DNA from: Nocardia jiangxiensis NBRC 101359
GTDB taxonomy: Bacteria > Actinomycetota > Actinomycetes > Mycobacteriales > Mycobacteriaceae
DNA length: 64,000 bases
Reading direction: 5' to 3'
Assembly (NCBI RefSeq): GCF_000308615.1
Contig: NZ_BAGB01000037.1
Span: 1 to 64,000, forward strand
In this document: positions 56,028 to 64,000 of the stretch, in pieces
How positions within the stretch are numbered: position 1 is the first letter of the stretch
Layout: every line of letters starts with the position of its first letter
The notes under the pieces: generated by a model
Seen by the model: the letters and a program-made list of their open reading frames with translations, nothing else
The model's database searches: none
Told to the model about the DNA's origin: nothing
Program-made: the position numbers and the translations under genes

Positions 56028-57020
56028 TCACCATGCCTCGAGCAGCGGCTCGTTGTGCTCGGCCACGGCCCAGGCCCGGGAAAGGCGATCGAGCTTGCCG
56101 GGATTGGCGTGGATGTGCACCGCGGTGATCCCGTCCGGGGTCGACTCCAGCATGATCACCCCGACGAGACGGTCGTCGACCTGCGCCAGAATCGCCGGAT
56201 CGCCGTTGACGACCCCGGCGTACAGCGCCGGAGACCCGCCCACCCAGCCGCGTTTGTGCTCGGTGGGCCGGAACAGTCCGCGCAGATATCGCGCCACCGC
56301 CAGCGCACCGCCGATGGATGTGCGCCGTGCCGGTAGGACTCCGCCGCCGTCGGCGATCCCGGTCGCGTCGTCGGTGAGCATCCCGACCAGCGGTTCGATC
56401 TCACCGCCCGCGGTGGCGGCGAGGAATTCCGCGGCGATCCGGTGGGCCGTGGCCCGATCGACCTCGGTGCGCGAGCGTCCGGTGCTCAGATGCTGCTTCG
56501 CACGCCGGTAGATCTGCTGGCAGTTCGGCTCGGTGAGGTTCACGATCTCCGCGATCTCGGCGTGCGAATAGCCGAACGCCTCGCGCAGCACGTACACCGC
56601 GCGCTCGTGCGGGGAGAGGCGCTCGAGCAGCATGAGTACGGCCATGGACACCGACTCGCGCTGTTCGATGGTGTCGGCGGGGCCGAGCATGCGATCGCCG
56701 GTCAGCACCGGCTCGGGCAGCCACTGCCCGATATAGGTCTCGCGCCGGGCCCGGGCCGAGGTGAGGTGGTTGAGACACAGATTGGTCAGCACCCTGGTCA
56801 GCCACGCCTCGGGTGTGCGGACCTGCTCCCGGTCGGCGGCCTGCCAGCGCAGGAAGGTGTCCTGGACCGCGTCCTCGGCATCGTTCGCCGAGCCCAGCAG
56901 ACGATAGGCGATGGCCTCGAGGCGGGCGCGGGCGTCTTCGAACAGGTCGACCTCGTGCGGACCGAGCAGCATGACTCGATTGTCGCCCCGGGCGGCCGGA
57001 CCCGTCTCCGGGGTCCTCAT
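56028..57020 (-). CDS. ECF41-group RNA polymerase sigma factor (SigJ-like)
   Basis: 330 residues. Region 2 (about 25-95) has AYRLLGSANDAEDAVQDTF, region 4 (about 130-185) has LSPHERAVYVLREAFGYSH and IAEIVNLTEPNCQQIYRRA. The linker contains WLPEP, and the fused SnoaL-like C-terminal domain (200-330) has DGGGV and NPGKL, the hallmark motifs of ECF41. In this group the C-terminal extension replaces an anti-sigma factor as the activity switch; no anti-sigma gene is present here. An internal ATG at 56972 is an alternative start. The oxidoreductase gene downstream is the expected target. Confidence 0.93.
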   Translation of the reverse strand: MRTPETGPAARGDNRVMLLGPHEVDLFEDARARLEAIAYRLLGSANDAEDAVQDTFLRWQAADREQVRTPEAWLTRVLTNLCLNHLTSARARRETYIGQWLPEPVLTGDRMLGPADTIEQRESVSMAVLMLLERLSPHERAVYVLREAFGYSHAEIAEIVNLTEPNCQQIYRRAKQHLSTGRSRTEVDRATAHRIAAEFLAATAGGEIEPLVGMLTDDATGIADGGGVLPARRTSIGGALAVARYLRGLFRPTEHKRGWVGGSPALYAGVVNGDPAILAQVDDRLVGVIMLESTPDGITAVHIHANPGKLDRLSRAWAVAEHNEPLLEAW

Positions 57021-57050
57021 GAATGGTGAATCATGCCGTCGGGCAGGGGG

Positions 57051-57872
57051 TTACGACCCGCTGGGCGGCTGCGGGCGGACGGTGAGGGTCTGCTGGGCCT
57101 GTCCGACCGGTCCGTGCACGTCGTGTAGGACCGTACTCGTCAGGCCCTGCCCGGCGTCACCGAAGACGACCGTGGTGTCCAGGCCGGTCCACGAACCTTC
57201 GGGCTGCCGGTAGAAGTGGATGGTCAGATCGAGGTTCGGGAACATCCACTTCGTGGGTTCCTGCCGCACGGCGATGCCGTTGGCGGTGTCCACGAGCGCG
57301 ACGAAACCGGCCAGCGGCCCGGCGGATTCACCGGCCACCAGGGGCAGCGATGTGCCGACCCACGCGGTGGTGCGCCCGGGGCGCGGCGGCGCGACGGGCC
57401 GGGTGTCCAACGAGGCGATGTAGCCGCCCGGCCACACCGAGGTGAGCGGCCAGGAGGTCAGCGCTGCGGGCGCCGGGAGCCGATCGGGTTCACCACCGGC
57501 GACCGCGGCGGTGTCCTGGGACTGCATGTACCAGGCGCGGGCGGTCACGGTCGCGCGACCGCTGATGGTGACCGTCGCCTCGACCAGTTCGATGGTGCGG
57601 CCGGGCCGGATGATCCGCACGGCGATCTCGAACTCCGCGACCGCGATCCGGCCCAGGATGTCGAAACCGATGCGGCTCATCGCCAGCGGCGGACGTTGTT
57701 CGCTCGCCCGGAACCGCTCGATCTCGTGCACCACGAGCCCGCCCAGCGGGCTGAAGTGCTGCTCGTCCTGCGCCCACGCGCCACCGGCGTGCGGGGTGGG
57801 CACGAAGCGGTGCTCGCCGACGCGCACGAAATAGCTGTCCTGGGATCCGGTCGTCTCGCTCACCCGTCCCAA
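57051..57872 (-). CDS. Acyl-CoA thioesterase-family protein (double hotdog)
   Basis: 273 residues with a pattern of two hotdog domains as in TesB-like thioesterases: first PTPHAGGAWAQDEQHFSPLG and AEFEIAVRIIRPGRTIELVE, second WVGTSLPLVAGE, FPNLDLTIHFYRQP and LDTTVVFGDAGQG. It probably hydrolyses acyl-CoA, substrate unknown. GTG starts at 57872 and 57863 are both possible. It lies 30 bases upstream of the sigma gene in the same direction and might be co-transcribed with it. Confidence 0.82.
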   Translation of the reverse strand: MGRVSETTGSQDSYFVRVGEHRFVPTPHAGGAWAQDEQHFSPLGGLVVHEIERFRASEQRPPLAMSRIGFDILGRIAVAEFEIAVRIIRPGRTIELVEATVTISGRATVTARAWYMQSQDTAAVAGGEPDRLPAPAALTSWPLTSVWPGGYIASLDTRPVAPPRPGRTTAWVGTSLPLVAGESAGPLAGFVALVDTANGIAVRQEPTKWMFPNLDLTIHFYRQPEGSWTGLDTTVVFGDAGQGLTSTVLHDVHGPVGQAQQTLTVRPQPPSGS

Positions 57873-57923
57873 CCTACGATCCCGGTTTCGGCAGCCGATC
57901 GCCGCCTGCGGTACTCGGGCCGA

Positions 57924-58688
57924 TCAGGCCGCGCCGCTGACCGATTCGGGCGGGCCGGTGACCAGTTCGGCGAACCGGTCGACCACCCGCTCGTGGAAGG
58001 CGCCGAACAGACCCTCGAACTGCTCGATCTGCGCGCGGGAGGGCGAGGATCCCGCGTCCCACACCGCCGCCAGCGCCCGCCAGACCGTCACGTGCAGTTC
58101 CGGCCCGGCCGCGTAGTACGCCGCGACTGCCTCGGGCACCTCGGCGATCATCTCGCCGATGCTGTTGAGCACCGCGCGCTGCATCGTGTGACCCAGTGCG
58201 CCCAGCAGGCGGCGCACCAGCGCGACCTCCGCGGCGAGCATCCGGGCCGGATTCGGATCCGCTTCGCGCGCAAGCGATTCCAGGGCGTCGATATCGTGCT
58301 CGAGGGTTCTGCGATCGATCCGCGGCCGGGTCGCGGTGTAGGACAGCAGCGCGTCGAACAGGATCTGCCGTTCCATCGCGACGATGTCGCCGAACATCGC
58401 GATCGCCAGCTCGGGCGTGGGCATGGACAGGCGAAACAGCCTGCGGTACACCTCGACTCCGCCCTCCTCGCGCACATCGCGGATGGTGAACCCCTTGCCG
58501 CGGCGCGCGTGCACGAACCCGTACGATTCGAGCCGGCCCAGAATCAGTTGTGCCGTAGCGCGATTCATGCCGAACTCCTCGGCCACGCCGCGCACCGACG
58601 GCATCAGACCGCCCGAGGCGTACCGGCCCGAGGCCACCCGGCGCGCCAATTCGTCGGCGACATCGGCGACTACCGTCCGCGCTCCCAT
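57924..58688 (-). CDS. GntR-family transcriptional regulator
   Basis: 254 residues. The N-terminal winged helix (about 5-75) reads ARRVASGRYASGGLMPSVRG and EEFGMNRATAQLILGRLESYG, the usual GntR order. The C-terminal part (90-250) is all-helical and FCD-like (IDALESLAREADPNPARML). The ATG at 58688 has GAGG five bases upstream; an ATG at 58733 would add 15 residues. It lies 51 bases upstream of the thioesterase gene and may control it. Confidence 0.85.
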   Translation of the reverse strand: MGARTVVADVADELARRVASGRYASGGLMPSVRGVAEEFGMNRATAQLILGRLESYGFVHARRGKGFTIRDVREEGGVEVYRRLFRLSMPTPELAIAMFGDIVAMERQILFDALLSYTATRPRIDRRTLEHDIDALESLAREADPNPARMLAAEVALVRRLLGALGHTMQRAVLNSIGEMIAEVPEAVAAYYAAGPELHVTVWRALAAVWDAGSSPSRAQIEQFEGLFGAFHERVVDRFAELVTGPPESVSGAA

Positions 58689-58817
58689 CGGCGCCTCAGC
58701 CCTTCCGCGATATTCCCGCCCCAACCCATCCATTCCGTGTCCGGGACAGTCTAAGTCGTCCGGACCCGGGCCGCCGGACAGAGCTTTCGAGCCCGACCGG
58801 CTCGGTCGCGACGCCGA

Positions 58818-59318
58818 TCAGCTTCGGGCGCGCGGGCGCACGTGCTCGAAGATCAGGATCGTCTCGGTGCTCGCCACCGCCGGGCGGGCGCTGAGATGTT
58901 CCAGGACGAACCGGCGCAGCCCCTCGGTGTCGGCGGTGGCCACGTGCACGAGGTAGTCGTCGGCCCCGGCGATGAAATACACGTCGATCACCTCGTCCAG
59001 CGCGGCGAGCTGCTCGCCGAATTCGGCCAGGTGGGGTCGCGCTCCGGCCTGCACCCGCACCGCGATCATCGCCTGCAGACTGCGGCCCAGGGCGGCCGGA
59101 TCGATATCGGCGTGGAAGCCGCGGATGACGCCGCGTTCGACCAGTGCGCGGACGCGGCCCAGGCAGGTCGAGGGGGCGATCCCGGCCGCGGCGGCCAGTG
59201 CGTGGTTGGTGATCCGGCCGTCACGGGCCAGTTCGTCGAGCAGGATGCGGTCGACGTCGTCGAGTGCGGCGGGTGTGCGTGCCGGACGTGGAGCAGGTGG
59301 TTGAGCGGTCTTGCGCAT
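58818..59318 (-). CDS. Lrp/AsnC-family regulator
   Basis: 166 residues. After a short Pro-rich start, the HTH (about 20-70) reads RDGRITNHALAAAAGIAPSTCL, followed by a RAM ligand domain with MIAVRVQAGARPHLAEF and VYFIAGADDYLVHV, which binds amino acids and drives octamer assembly. The ATG at 59318 is chosen because the conserved region follows directly. No amino-acid exporter or transporter typical of AsnC neighbours is adjacent; ald, 6 kb away, is a possible target. Confidence 0.88.
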   Translation of the reverse strand: MRKTAQPPAPRPARTPAALDDVDRILLDELARDGRITNHALAAAAGIAPSTCLGRVRALVERGVIRGFHADIDPAALGRSLQAMIAVRVQAGARPHLAEFGEQLAALDEVIDVYFIAGADDYLVHVATADTEGLRRFVLEHLSARPAVASTETILIFEHVRPRARS

Positions 59319-59406
59319 ATCGCAGACCCTATAGAAGATCATTCGGCACATCTGTGTTCAGCAAAATATTGTTCGATGTACCCGGCTTCCGTGCATCGCC
59401 GGGGAA

Positions 59407-59438
59407 CTGTACAGGCAAAACTGGACAGTCTGAACTGT
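59407..59438. promoter_or_regulatory. Clustered palindromes upstream of the MarR gene
   Basis: CTGTACAG (59407-59414), ACTG-GA-CAGT (59420-59429) and ACAGT-CTGA-ACTGT (59425-59438) all use the same ACTGT/ACAGT half-site, ending 20 bases before the MarR start. Probable autoregulatory MarR operator. Confidence 0.6.
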
Positions 59439-59457
59439 TTAGTCTAACGTAGAAGTT

Positions 59458-59913
59458 ATGGACCAGATCCCCGGAGATGTCTCCGAATCCTCCGTGCGCG
59501 CCTCGCGCGAGCTGCGGACCGTGGTCGGCCGCCTCCGCCGCCGGCTGCACGAGCTGGCGGACAATCGCGAGCTCACCCCGACGCAGACCGCGGTGCTGAG
59601 CCGGTTGGGTAAACAGGGTGACGCATCGGCCAGCGAACTGGCCGCGGCCGAGCGGGTGCGCCCGCAATCGATGGCCGCCACCCTCGCCGTACTCGACGAG
59701 CGGGGTCTGATCCAACGCCGCCCCGATCCGCAGGACGGCCGCAAACAGCTGGTGTCGCTGAGTCCCGCCGGCCGCGCAATCTTCGACGATCGATCCCGGA
59801 GCGGGCAGGAGTGGCTGGCCAGGCAACTGGAGGACAACTTCACCGAATCCGAGCGGATGACCGTCCTCGAGGCGATGGCCCTGCTGGAACGGCTGATCCA
59901 GCTCGATCCGTGA
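59458..59913 (+). CDS. MarR-family regulator
   Basis: 151 residues with the MarR winged helix: LTPTQTAVLSRLGKQGDASA, SELAAAERVRPQSMAATLAVL and the wing RRPDPQDGRKQLVSLSPAG. It sits 12 bases upstream of an MFS transporter gene in the same operon, the standard arrangement for MarR-controlled efflux. A cluster of ACTGT/ACAGT palindromes lies just before it. Confidence 0.93.
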   Translation: MDQIPGDVSESSVRASRELRTVVGRLRRRLHELADNRELTPTQTAVLSRLGKQGDASASELAAAERVRPQSMAATLAVLDERGLIQRRPDPQDGRKQLVSLSPAGRAIFDDRSRSGQEWLARQLEDNFTESERMTVLEAMALLERLIQLDP

Positions 59914-59925
59914 CGAGGTGGGCCC

Positions 59926-61359
59926 TTGACCGCAGTAATGGAACGTGTGGCGGCGCCGTTGCGCCGCATTCGCCGCGATGACGACGGATTCGACCGCAAG
60001 CTGATCGCCCCGATGGTCCTGGGGTCGATCCTGAATCCGATCAACTCCTCGATCATCGCGGTATCGCTGGTGCCGATCGGCCGCGCCTTCGGTGCGCCTC
60101 CCGCGCAGACGGCCTGGCTGATCTCCGCGCTGTATCTGGCCACGGCCGTCGGACAGCCGGTCGTGGGACGTCTGGTGGACCTGTACGGTCCGCGACGGCT
60201 GTTCCTGGCCGGTACCGCGCTGACCGGAATCGCCGGTGTGCTCGGCGCATTCGCACCGAATCTGGGTGTGCTGATCCTCGCTCGGGTGATCCTGGGCTTC
60301 GGCACCTGCGCGGGCTATCCGTCGGCCATGTATCTGCTGCGCAGCGAATCCGAACGCAGTGGCAAGGACAGTCCCGGCGGCATCCTGACCCTGCTGGCGG
60401 TGGCGAATCAGACGATCTCGGTGATCGGTCCGTCCCTGGGCGGGGTGCTGATCGGGATCGGCGGCTGGCGCACCACCCTGGCGGTGAACATTCCGCTGGC
60501 GGTCGCGGGATTCGTGCTGGGCTGGCTGCGGTTCCCGAATGCGGCTGTGCGGCAGGACGATCCGAAGTCGCTGTCCCGGATCGACTTCGTCGGGATCGCG
60601 GCCTTCGCCGGCATGCTGGTCTCGCTGCTGCTGTTCGTGATGACCCCGCGCCTGTCGAACCTGTATCTCCTCGCGATCAGCGGTGTCTGTGCCGTCGCGC
60701 TGGTGGTGCGGTCGTTGCGGACCGCCGAACCGTTCATCGATCTGCGCGTGCTCGGCGGCAATATCCCGCTGGTCGCCACCTATGCGCGATCGGTTCTGGC
60801 GGCCACGGTCACCTACTGCTATCTCTACGGATTCACGCAGTGGCTGGAGGACGGCCGCGGCCTGAGCGCCTCGGCGGCCGGGCTGGTGCTGCTGCCCACC
60901 TTCGTGACCGCGATCGTGGTCTCGACCACGACCGGTCGTCGCCCGCGGATTCGCGGCAAGCTCATCGTCGGGGCGGTCGTCCAGTTGATCAGCGGTGCGC
61001 TGTTGCTGATGACGCACGGTTCGACCGCGATGTGGCTGCTGCTCGGGCTCGCGCTGGTGGTCGGCGTGCCACAGGGATTGCTCGCCCTGGCCAACCAGAA
61101 CGCGGTGTACCACCAGGCCGATCCGACCCGGATGGGTTCCTCGGCAGGATTGCTGCGGACGTTCATGTATCTCGGCGCGCTCATCGCCTCCAGTGCCAAC
61201 GGCGCATTCTTCCCCGCGACCGCGAATACCGCCGGACTGCACGATCTGGGCCTGTTCGTCCTGGTCATCTCGGGTGTGCTGCTCGTGGTCACCGTGCTGG
61301 ATCGGTCGCTCGCCCGGGTCGGCAGGGCGGGAACCCGCGAAACGCCACGAAATAGCTGA
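59926..61359 (+). CDS. MFS transporter under MarR control
   Basis: 477 residues, about 14 helices: ILNPINSSIIAVSLVPIG (first helix), motif A GRLVDLYGPRRLFL, and GPSLGGVLIGIGGWR (motif C region). Probable drug or metabolite exporter. The TTG at 59926 has GAGGTGGG six bases upstream; an ATG at 59938 is the alternative. Co-transcribed with the MarR gene and followed by a perfect hairpin. Confidence 0.9.
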   Translation: MTAVMERVAAPLRRIRRDDDGFDRKLIAPMVLGSILNPINSSIIAVSLVPIGRAFGAPPAQTAWLISALYLATAVGQPVVGRLVDLYGPRRLFLAGTALTGIAGVLGAFAPNLGVLILARVILGFGTCAGYPSAMYLLRSESERSGKDSPGGILTLLAVANQTISVIGPSLGGVLIGIGGWRTTLAVNIPLAVAGFVLGWLRFPNAAVRQDDPKSLSRIDFVGIAAFAGMLVSLLLFVMTPRLSNLYLLAISGVCAVALVVRSLRTAEPFIDLRVLGGNIPLVATYARSVLAATVTYCYLYGFTQWLEDGRGLSASAAGLVLLPTFVTAIVVSTTTGRRPRIRGKLIVGAVVQLISGALLLMTHGSTAMWLLLGLALVVGVPQGLLALANQNAVYHQADPTRMGSSAGLLRTFMYLGALIASSANGAFFPATANTAGLHDLGLFVLVISGVLLVVTVLDRSLARVGRAGTRETPRNS

Positions 61360-61712
61360 AGGCTCGCTAAGCTCGCGGGTGTCTCGATGAACGAGGCAGC
61401 TCGAGAAGGCGGGCCGCGATTGCCCCCGCGGCCCGCTTCCGCGCCGGATCACCTGCGTCGCAGGGATTCGGCGCGATCTCTTCGAAGACCAATTCTGCTT
61501 GTCCTCAGTAACTTTCGGAGATCATCGGATCATCCTGCGCAAGGAATGATGCTGCGCGTAGATTTCCCCGCCATCATCCAGCCCAGCATCCAGGTTCGGG
61601 AGACTCGGGCAGGAGAGTTGGGAGGCTTGAGTGTGCTGATCAGTAGCCATCGGATCGACGTTGTCCTAGGGCCGCCTTCGCGACACTCGCGTCGATACGA
61701 CAGGATCGGAGC
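61360..61712. other. 353-base intergenic region
   Basis: Holds the terminator hairpin of the MFS gene. The rest has lower GC than its surroundings (around 61490-61580) and probably carries the promoter of the ARMT1-like gene. A 109-codon frame crosses it, but its composition is random and it is not called. Confidence 0.5.
61409..61436. terminator. 10-bp perfect hairpin after the MFS gene
   Basis: GCGGGCCGCG and CGCGGCCCGC pair fully around the 8-base loop ATTGCCCC, about 50 bases after the MFS stop. Confidence 0.7.
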
Positions 61713-62888
61713 ATGACCGCCGCGCCGCCGATTCTCGCCGGAGTCCCGGGCACGTTCCCGCACAGCGTGTTCCACGACCGACACCCCGTCCTGATCGATC
61801 AGGTCATCGCGGGCCACCCGTACGATCCCGCCCAGCGTGCGGCCCTGCTTCGCCTGCTGGACGAGAGTCGCGACGGGATGATCGAACAGCTCCACACCGC
61901 CGCGCCCGATCTGCCGCACTGGCTGGCCTGGGGCCGGGATCTGTGGGGGCGTCCATGGCGTGAGGCCTCGTTCCTGTGGGCGGAGAGTTATTTCTACCGC
62001 CGCCTGCTCGAGGCGGTCGGCTATTTCGGGCCCGGGGCATGGGCCGGGGTCGATCCGTTCGCGCCCAAGAAGTACGCCGAACTGGACACCCCGCAGGTCG
62101 CCGCCGAACTCGCGGCTCTGGCGGACATCTCGACCGCGTCCGGTGACGCCGCCCGCGACGCGCTGCTGCGCTCGGCCCTGTGGGGTAATCAGGCCGATCT
62201 CGGATTCCGGCTCACCGCGGGTCCGGGCACCCGCAGCGGTCTGCTGGCGGACGACAGCGCCCAGTTGTGGTCGGCGCTGGACGGCGCGAACGATGCGACG
62301 GTCTGCCTGATCGCGGACAACGCCGGTCGCGAACTGCTACCGGATCTGGTCTTGGCCGACCACCTGCTCAGCACGGGCCGGGCGGCCCGGATCGTGCTCT
62401 ACCTGAAGCCGCAGCCCTACTACGTCTCCGACGCCACCCTGCACGATCTGCTGGCCGTCCTGCGGTTGCTGCGCACGGCGGCCGAACCGCAGGCACAGCG
62501 CATCGGACAGCGGCTGTGGCAGGCGATGAGCGAGGATCGACTCGTCCCGCGCACGCACGAATTCTTCTGCGCCCCACTGACATACCACGACCTACCGGCC
62601 GACCTGACGGCCGAGCTGTCCACTGCCGCAATGACGATCCTCAAGGGCGATCTGAACTACCGCCGCCTGGTCGGCGATCGCTACTGGCCGCCGACCACGC
62701 CCTTCGCCGACCTGGCGGACTACTTCCCCTCCCCGGTGACCGCGCTGCGCACCCTGAAATGCGATGTCGCGACGGGCCTGCCCGACGGCCGCGCCGCCGA
62801 ACTCGACGCCGCCGACCCGTCCTGGCGCACCAGCGGCGACTACGCGGTCATCCAGTACGCCCGGCCACGGACTACGGGTGACATGTGA
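61713..62888 (+). CDS. ARMT1-like damage-control phosphatase (DUF89)
   Basis: 391 residues. The motifs match the DUF89 family: helical N-terminus with SFLWAESYFYRRLLEAVGYF, LLRSALWGNQADLGF, the metal-binding LIADNAGRELLPDLVLAD (Asp-Asn), VLYLKPQPYYVSDAT, and the C-terminal ILKGDLNYRRLVGDRYW and LRTLKCDVATGL. DUF89 enzymes are metal-dependent phosphatases that clear damaged or excess sugar phosphates such as fructose-1-phosphate. The closest subgroup appears to be the ARMT1-like subfamily III, best known from eukaryotes. Single gene; no obvious partner. Confidence 0.87.
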   Translation: MTAAPPILAGVPGTFPHSVFHDRHPVLIDQVIAGHPYDPAQRAALLRLLDESRDGMIEQLHTAAPDLPHWLAWGRDLWGRPWREASFLWAESYFYRRLLEAVGYFGPGAWAGVDPFAPKKYAELDTPQVAAELAALADISTASGDAARDALLRSALWGNQADLGFRLTAGPGTRSGLLADDSAQLWSALDGANDATVCLIADNAGRELLPDLVLADHLLSTGRAARIVLYLKPQPYYVSDATLHDLLAVLRLLRTAAEPQAQRIGQRLWQAMSEDRLVPRTHEFFCAPLTYHDLPADLTAELSTAAMTILKGDLNYRRLVGDRYWPPTTPFADLADYFPSPVTALRTLKCDVATGLPDGRAAELDAADPSWRTSGDYAVIQYARPRTTGDM

Positions 62889-62955
62889 AGGCGGCACACT
62901 GCTGAACCCTCTGCTGTGCTCGGCCGAGCGCTGAGACCCGGTGCCGCTCAATCGC

Positions 62956-63993
62956 TCAGCCCACCTCGGCGACCAGTTCGAGCGCTCGGCCCAAGGTGGT
63001 GAGCTTGTCGCGCAGGGTGTCCCCGGCGGGATACAGGCGCACGGTGTCCACGCCCGCGTCGCGCCAGACGCGGAGCCGTTCACGCACCATCTCCTCGGTG
63101 CCGATCAGCGTGGTGGCCAGGACCATCTCGTCGCTGACCAGTCCGGCCGCGCCCTCGCGGTCCCCGGCCTGCCACCGCTCCCGGATCTCACCGGTGACCT
63201 GCGACCAGCCCTGGCGGCCGTAGGCGGCGTTGTAGAAATTGGTGCCCGCACTGCCCATTCCGCCGATGCTGAACGCGAGTTCCAGCTTCCGGGTGCCGAT
63301 GTGCGCGTGCAGTCGATCGGCGTCGTCGAACAGCGCGACCTCGGCGCCCTGGCAGATGTCCAGATCGCCGCGGGTGCGTCCGGCGGCGGCGAGTCCGGCG
63401 TCGAGATGGCGGAAGTAAGCGTGCGCACCCTCGGGAACGAAGCTGGTGCCGAGCCAGCCGTCGGCGATCTCGCCGGTCAGTTCGAGCATTCTGGGGGAGA
63501 GGGTGGCCAGGTAGATCGGGATGTCCGGATTCGCGGCCTTGGACAGTCGCATCGGACGGGCCTCACCGGGCAGCGGAATCCGGAAGTGCTTGCCGGAGAA
63601 CGAGATCTTCTCACCCGCGAACACCTGCCGCAGAATCTGCACGGTCTCGCGCATCCGGGTCAGCGGGTGATCGAACCGCACCCCGTGCAATCCCTCGATG
63701 ACCTGGGGTCCCGATGCGCCCAGTCCGAGCAGGAATCGTCCCCCGGACAGATCGGCCAGCGTCAGCGCCGCCTGCCCGATGGCCACCGGAGTGCGGGTGC
63801 CGAGCTGAATGATGCCCGAGCCCAATGTGATCCGATCGGTGCGGGCCGCCAGATAACCCAGCACGGACGGCGCGTCGGATCCCCACGCCTCGGCCACCCA
63901 GCACACGTCCAGGCCGAGTTTCTCCGCCTCTAGGACGAAATCCATGGTCTCGCGGCTGTTGCCGGAGATCTCGACGGTCGTCGCGGTTCTCAT
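62956..63993 (-). CDS. LLM-class (F420-dependent) oxidoreductase
   Basis: 345-residue TIM barrel of the luciferase-like family. FVLEAEKLGLDVCWVAE and ITLGSGIIQLGTRTPVAIG match F420-dependent members, then FLLGLGASGPQVIEGLHG and the C-terminal GTEEMVRERLRVWRDAG. It probably uses F420, common in actinobacteria, to oxidise or reduce an unknown substrate. The gene is complete, starting at ATG 63993 near the window edge, so its upstream context is not visible. Confidence 0.88.
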   Translation of the reverse strand: MRTATTVEISGNSRETMDFVLEAEKLGLDVCWVAEAWGSDAPSVLGYLAARTDRITLGSGIIQLGTRTPVAIGQAALTLADLSGGRFLLGLGASGPQVIEGLHGVRFDHPLTRMRETVQILRQVFAGEKISFSGKHFRIPLPGEARPMRLSKAANPDIPIYLATLSPRMLELTGEIADGWLGTSFVPEGAHAYFRHLDAGLAAAGRTRGDLDICQGAEVALFDDADRLHAHIGTRKLELAFSIGGMGSAGTNFYNAAYGRQGWSQVTGEIRERWQAGDREGAAGLVSDEMVLATTLIGTEEMVRERLRVWRDAGVDTVRLYPAGDTLRDKLTTLGRALELVAEVG

Positions 63994-64000
63994 CGCGCCT

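Noticed and set aside
61387..61716. 109-codon frame that ends in an ATGA overlap with the ARMT1-like gene
   Set aside because: It starts inside a terminator hairpin, has no ribosome site and random composition; the ATGA overlap alone is weak evidence.

Overview
The window is a stretch of high-GC actinobacterial chromosome, most likely from a mycolic-acid-containing genus such as Nocardia. Supporting signs are the mutA-mutB-meaB cluster, a Prim-PolC/LigC repair pair of the mycobacterial type, an antigen-85-like secreted esterase, an F420-type luciferase-like oxidoreductase, an ECF41 sigma factor with its oxidoreductase partner, many GTG/TTG starts and very strong GC bias at third codon positions. 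No rRNA, tRNA, CRISPR array, transposase or phage gene was recognised. It reads as ordinary chromosome with a few accessory islands.

Layout. 0.2-5.5 kb: methylmalonyl-CoA mutase subunits and the MeaB chaperone in one operon. 5.5-8.0 kb: a minus-strand run of nucleoside hydrolase, amidohydrolase and a small membrane protein whose frame is broken. 8.1-10.8 kb: FAD monooxygenase divergent from a TetR regulator across an operator-rich gap, then a type II thioesterase. 11.3-14.8 kb: a zinc-ribbon/SDR fusion divergent from an acyl-CoA dehydrogenase with its overlapping TetR gene. 14.8-19 kb: Prim-PolC and LigC, a cold-shock protein, and an NfeD-like/flotillin pair. 19-25.6 kb: a frameshifted MFS transporter, an SDR, a dialkylglycine decarboxylase homologue, and an MFS exporter with a divergent TetR gene and a tandem operator. 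25.6-29.6 kb: an ABC ATPase, a fused permease and MgtC, preceded by a short leader ORF. 29.6-34.1 kb: a TetR gene, a Na+/H+ antiporter with a UBP zinc finger, and a FtsW/RodA-like protein.

34.2-39.7 kb is the most unusual part. Four minus-strand genes overlap by 1-4 bases: a SufS-like cysteine desulfurase, a protein of unknown fold ending in a heavy-metal (HMA) domain, a Y4yA-type PLP decarboxylase, and a cysteine-synthase/rhodanese fusion. Together they suggest a sulfur-handling, possibly metal-linked, small-molecule pathway that I cannot match to a described one.

39.8-64 kb holds a lipoprotein, a tandem TerD protein, a GMC (ChoD-like) oxidase divergent from a LexA-like repressor, secreted hydrolases (mycolyltransferase-like esterase, GH1 glucosidase, type B carboxylesterase), a GT39 membrane glycosyltransferase, alanine dehydrogenase, two further MFS transporters (one with MarR), ECF41 sigma factor plus oxidoreductase, a thioesterase, GntR and Lrp regulators, an ARMT1-like phosphatase and an LLM oxidoreductase. 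Perfect GC-rich hairpins mark several gene ends.
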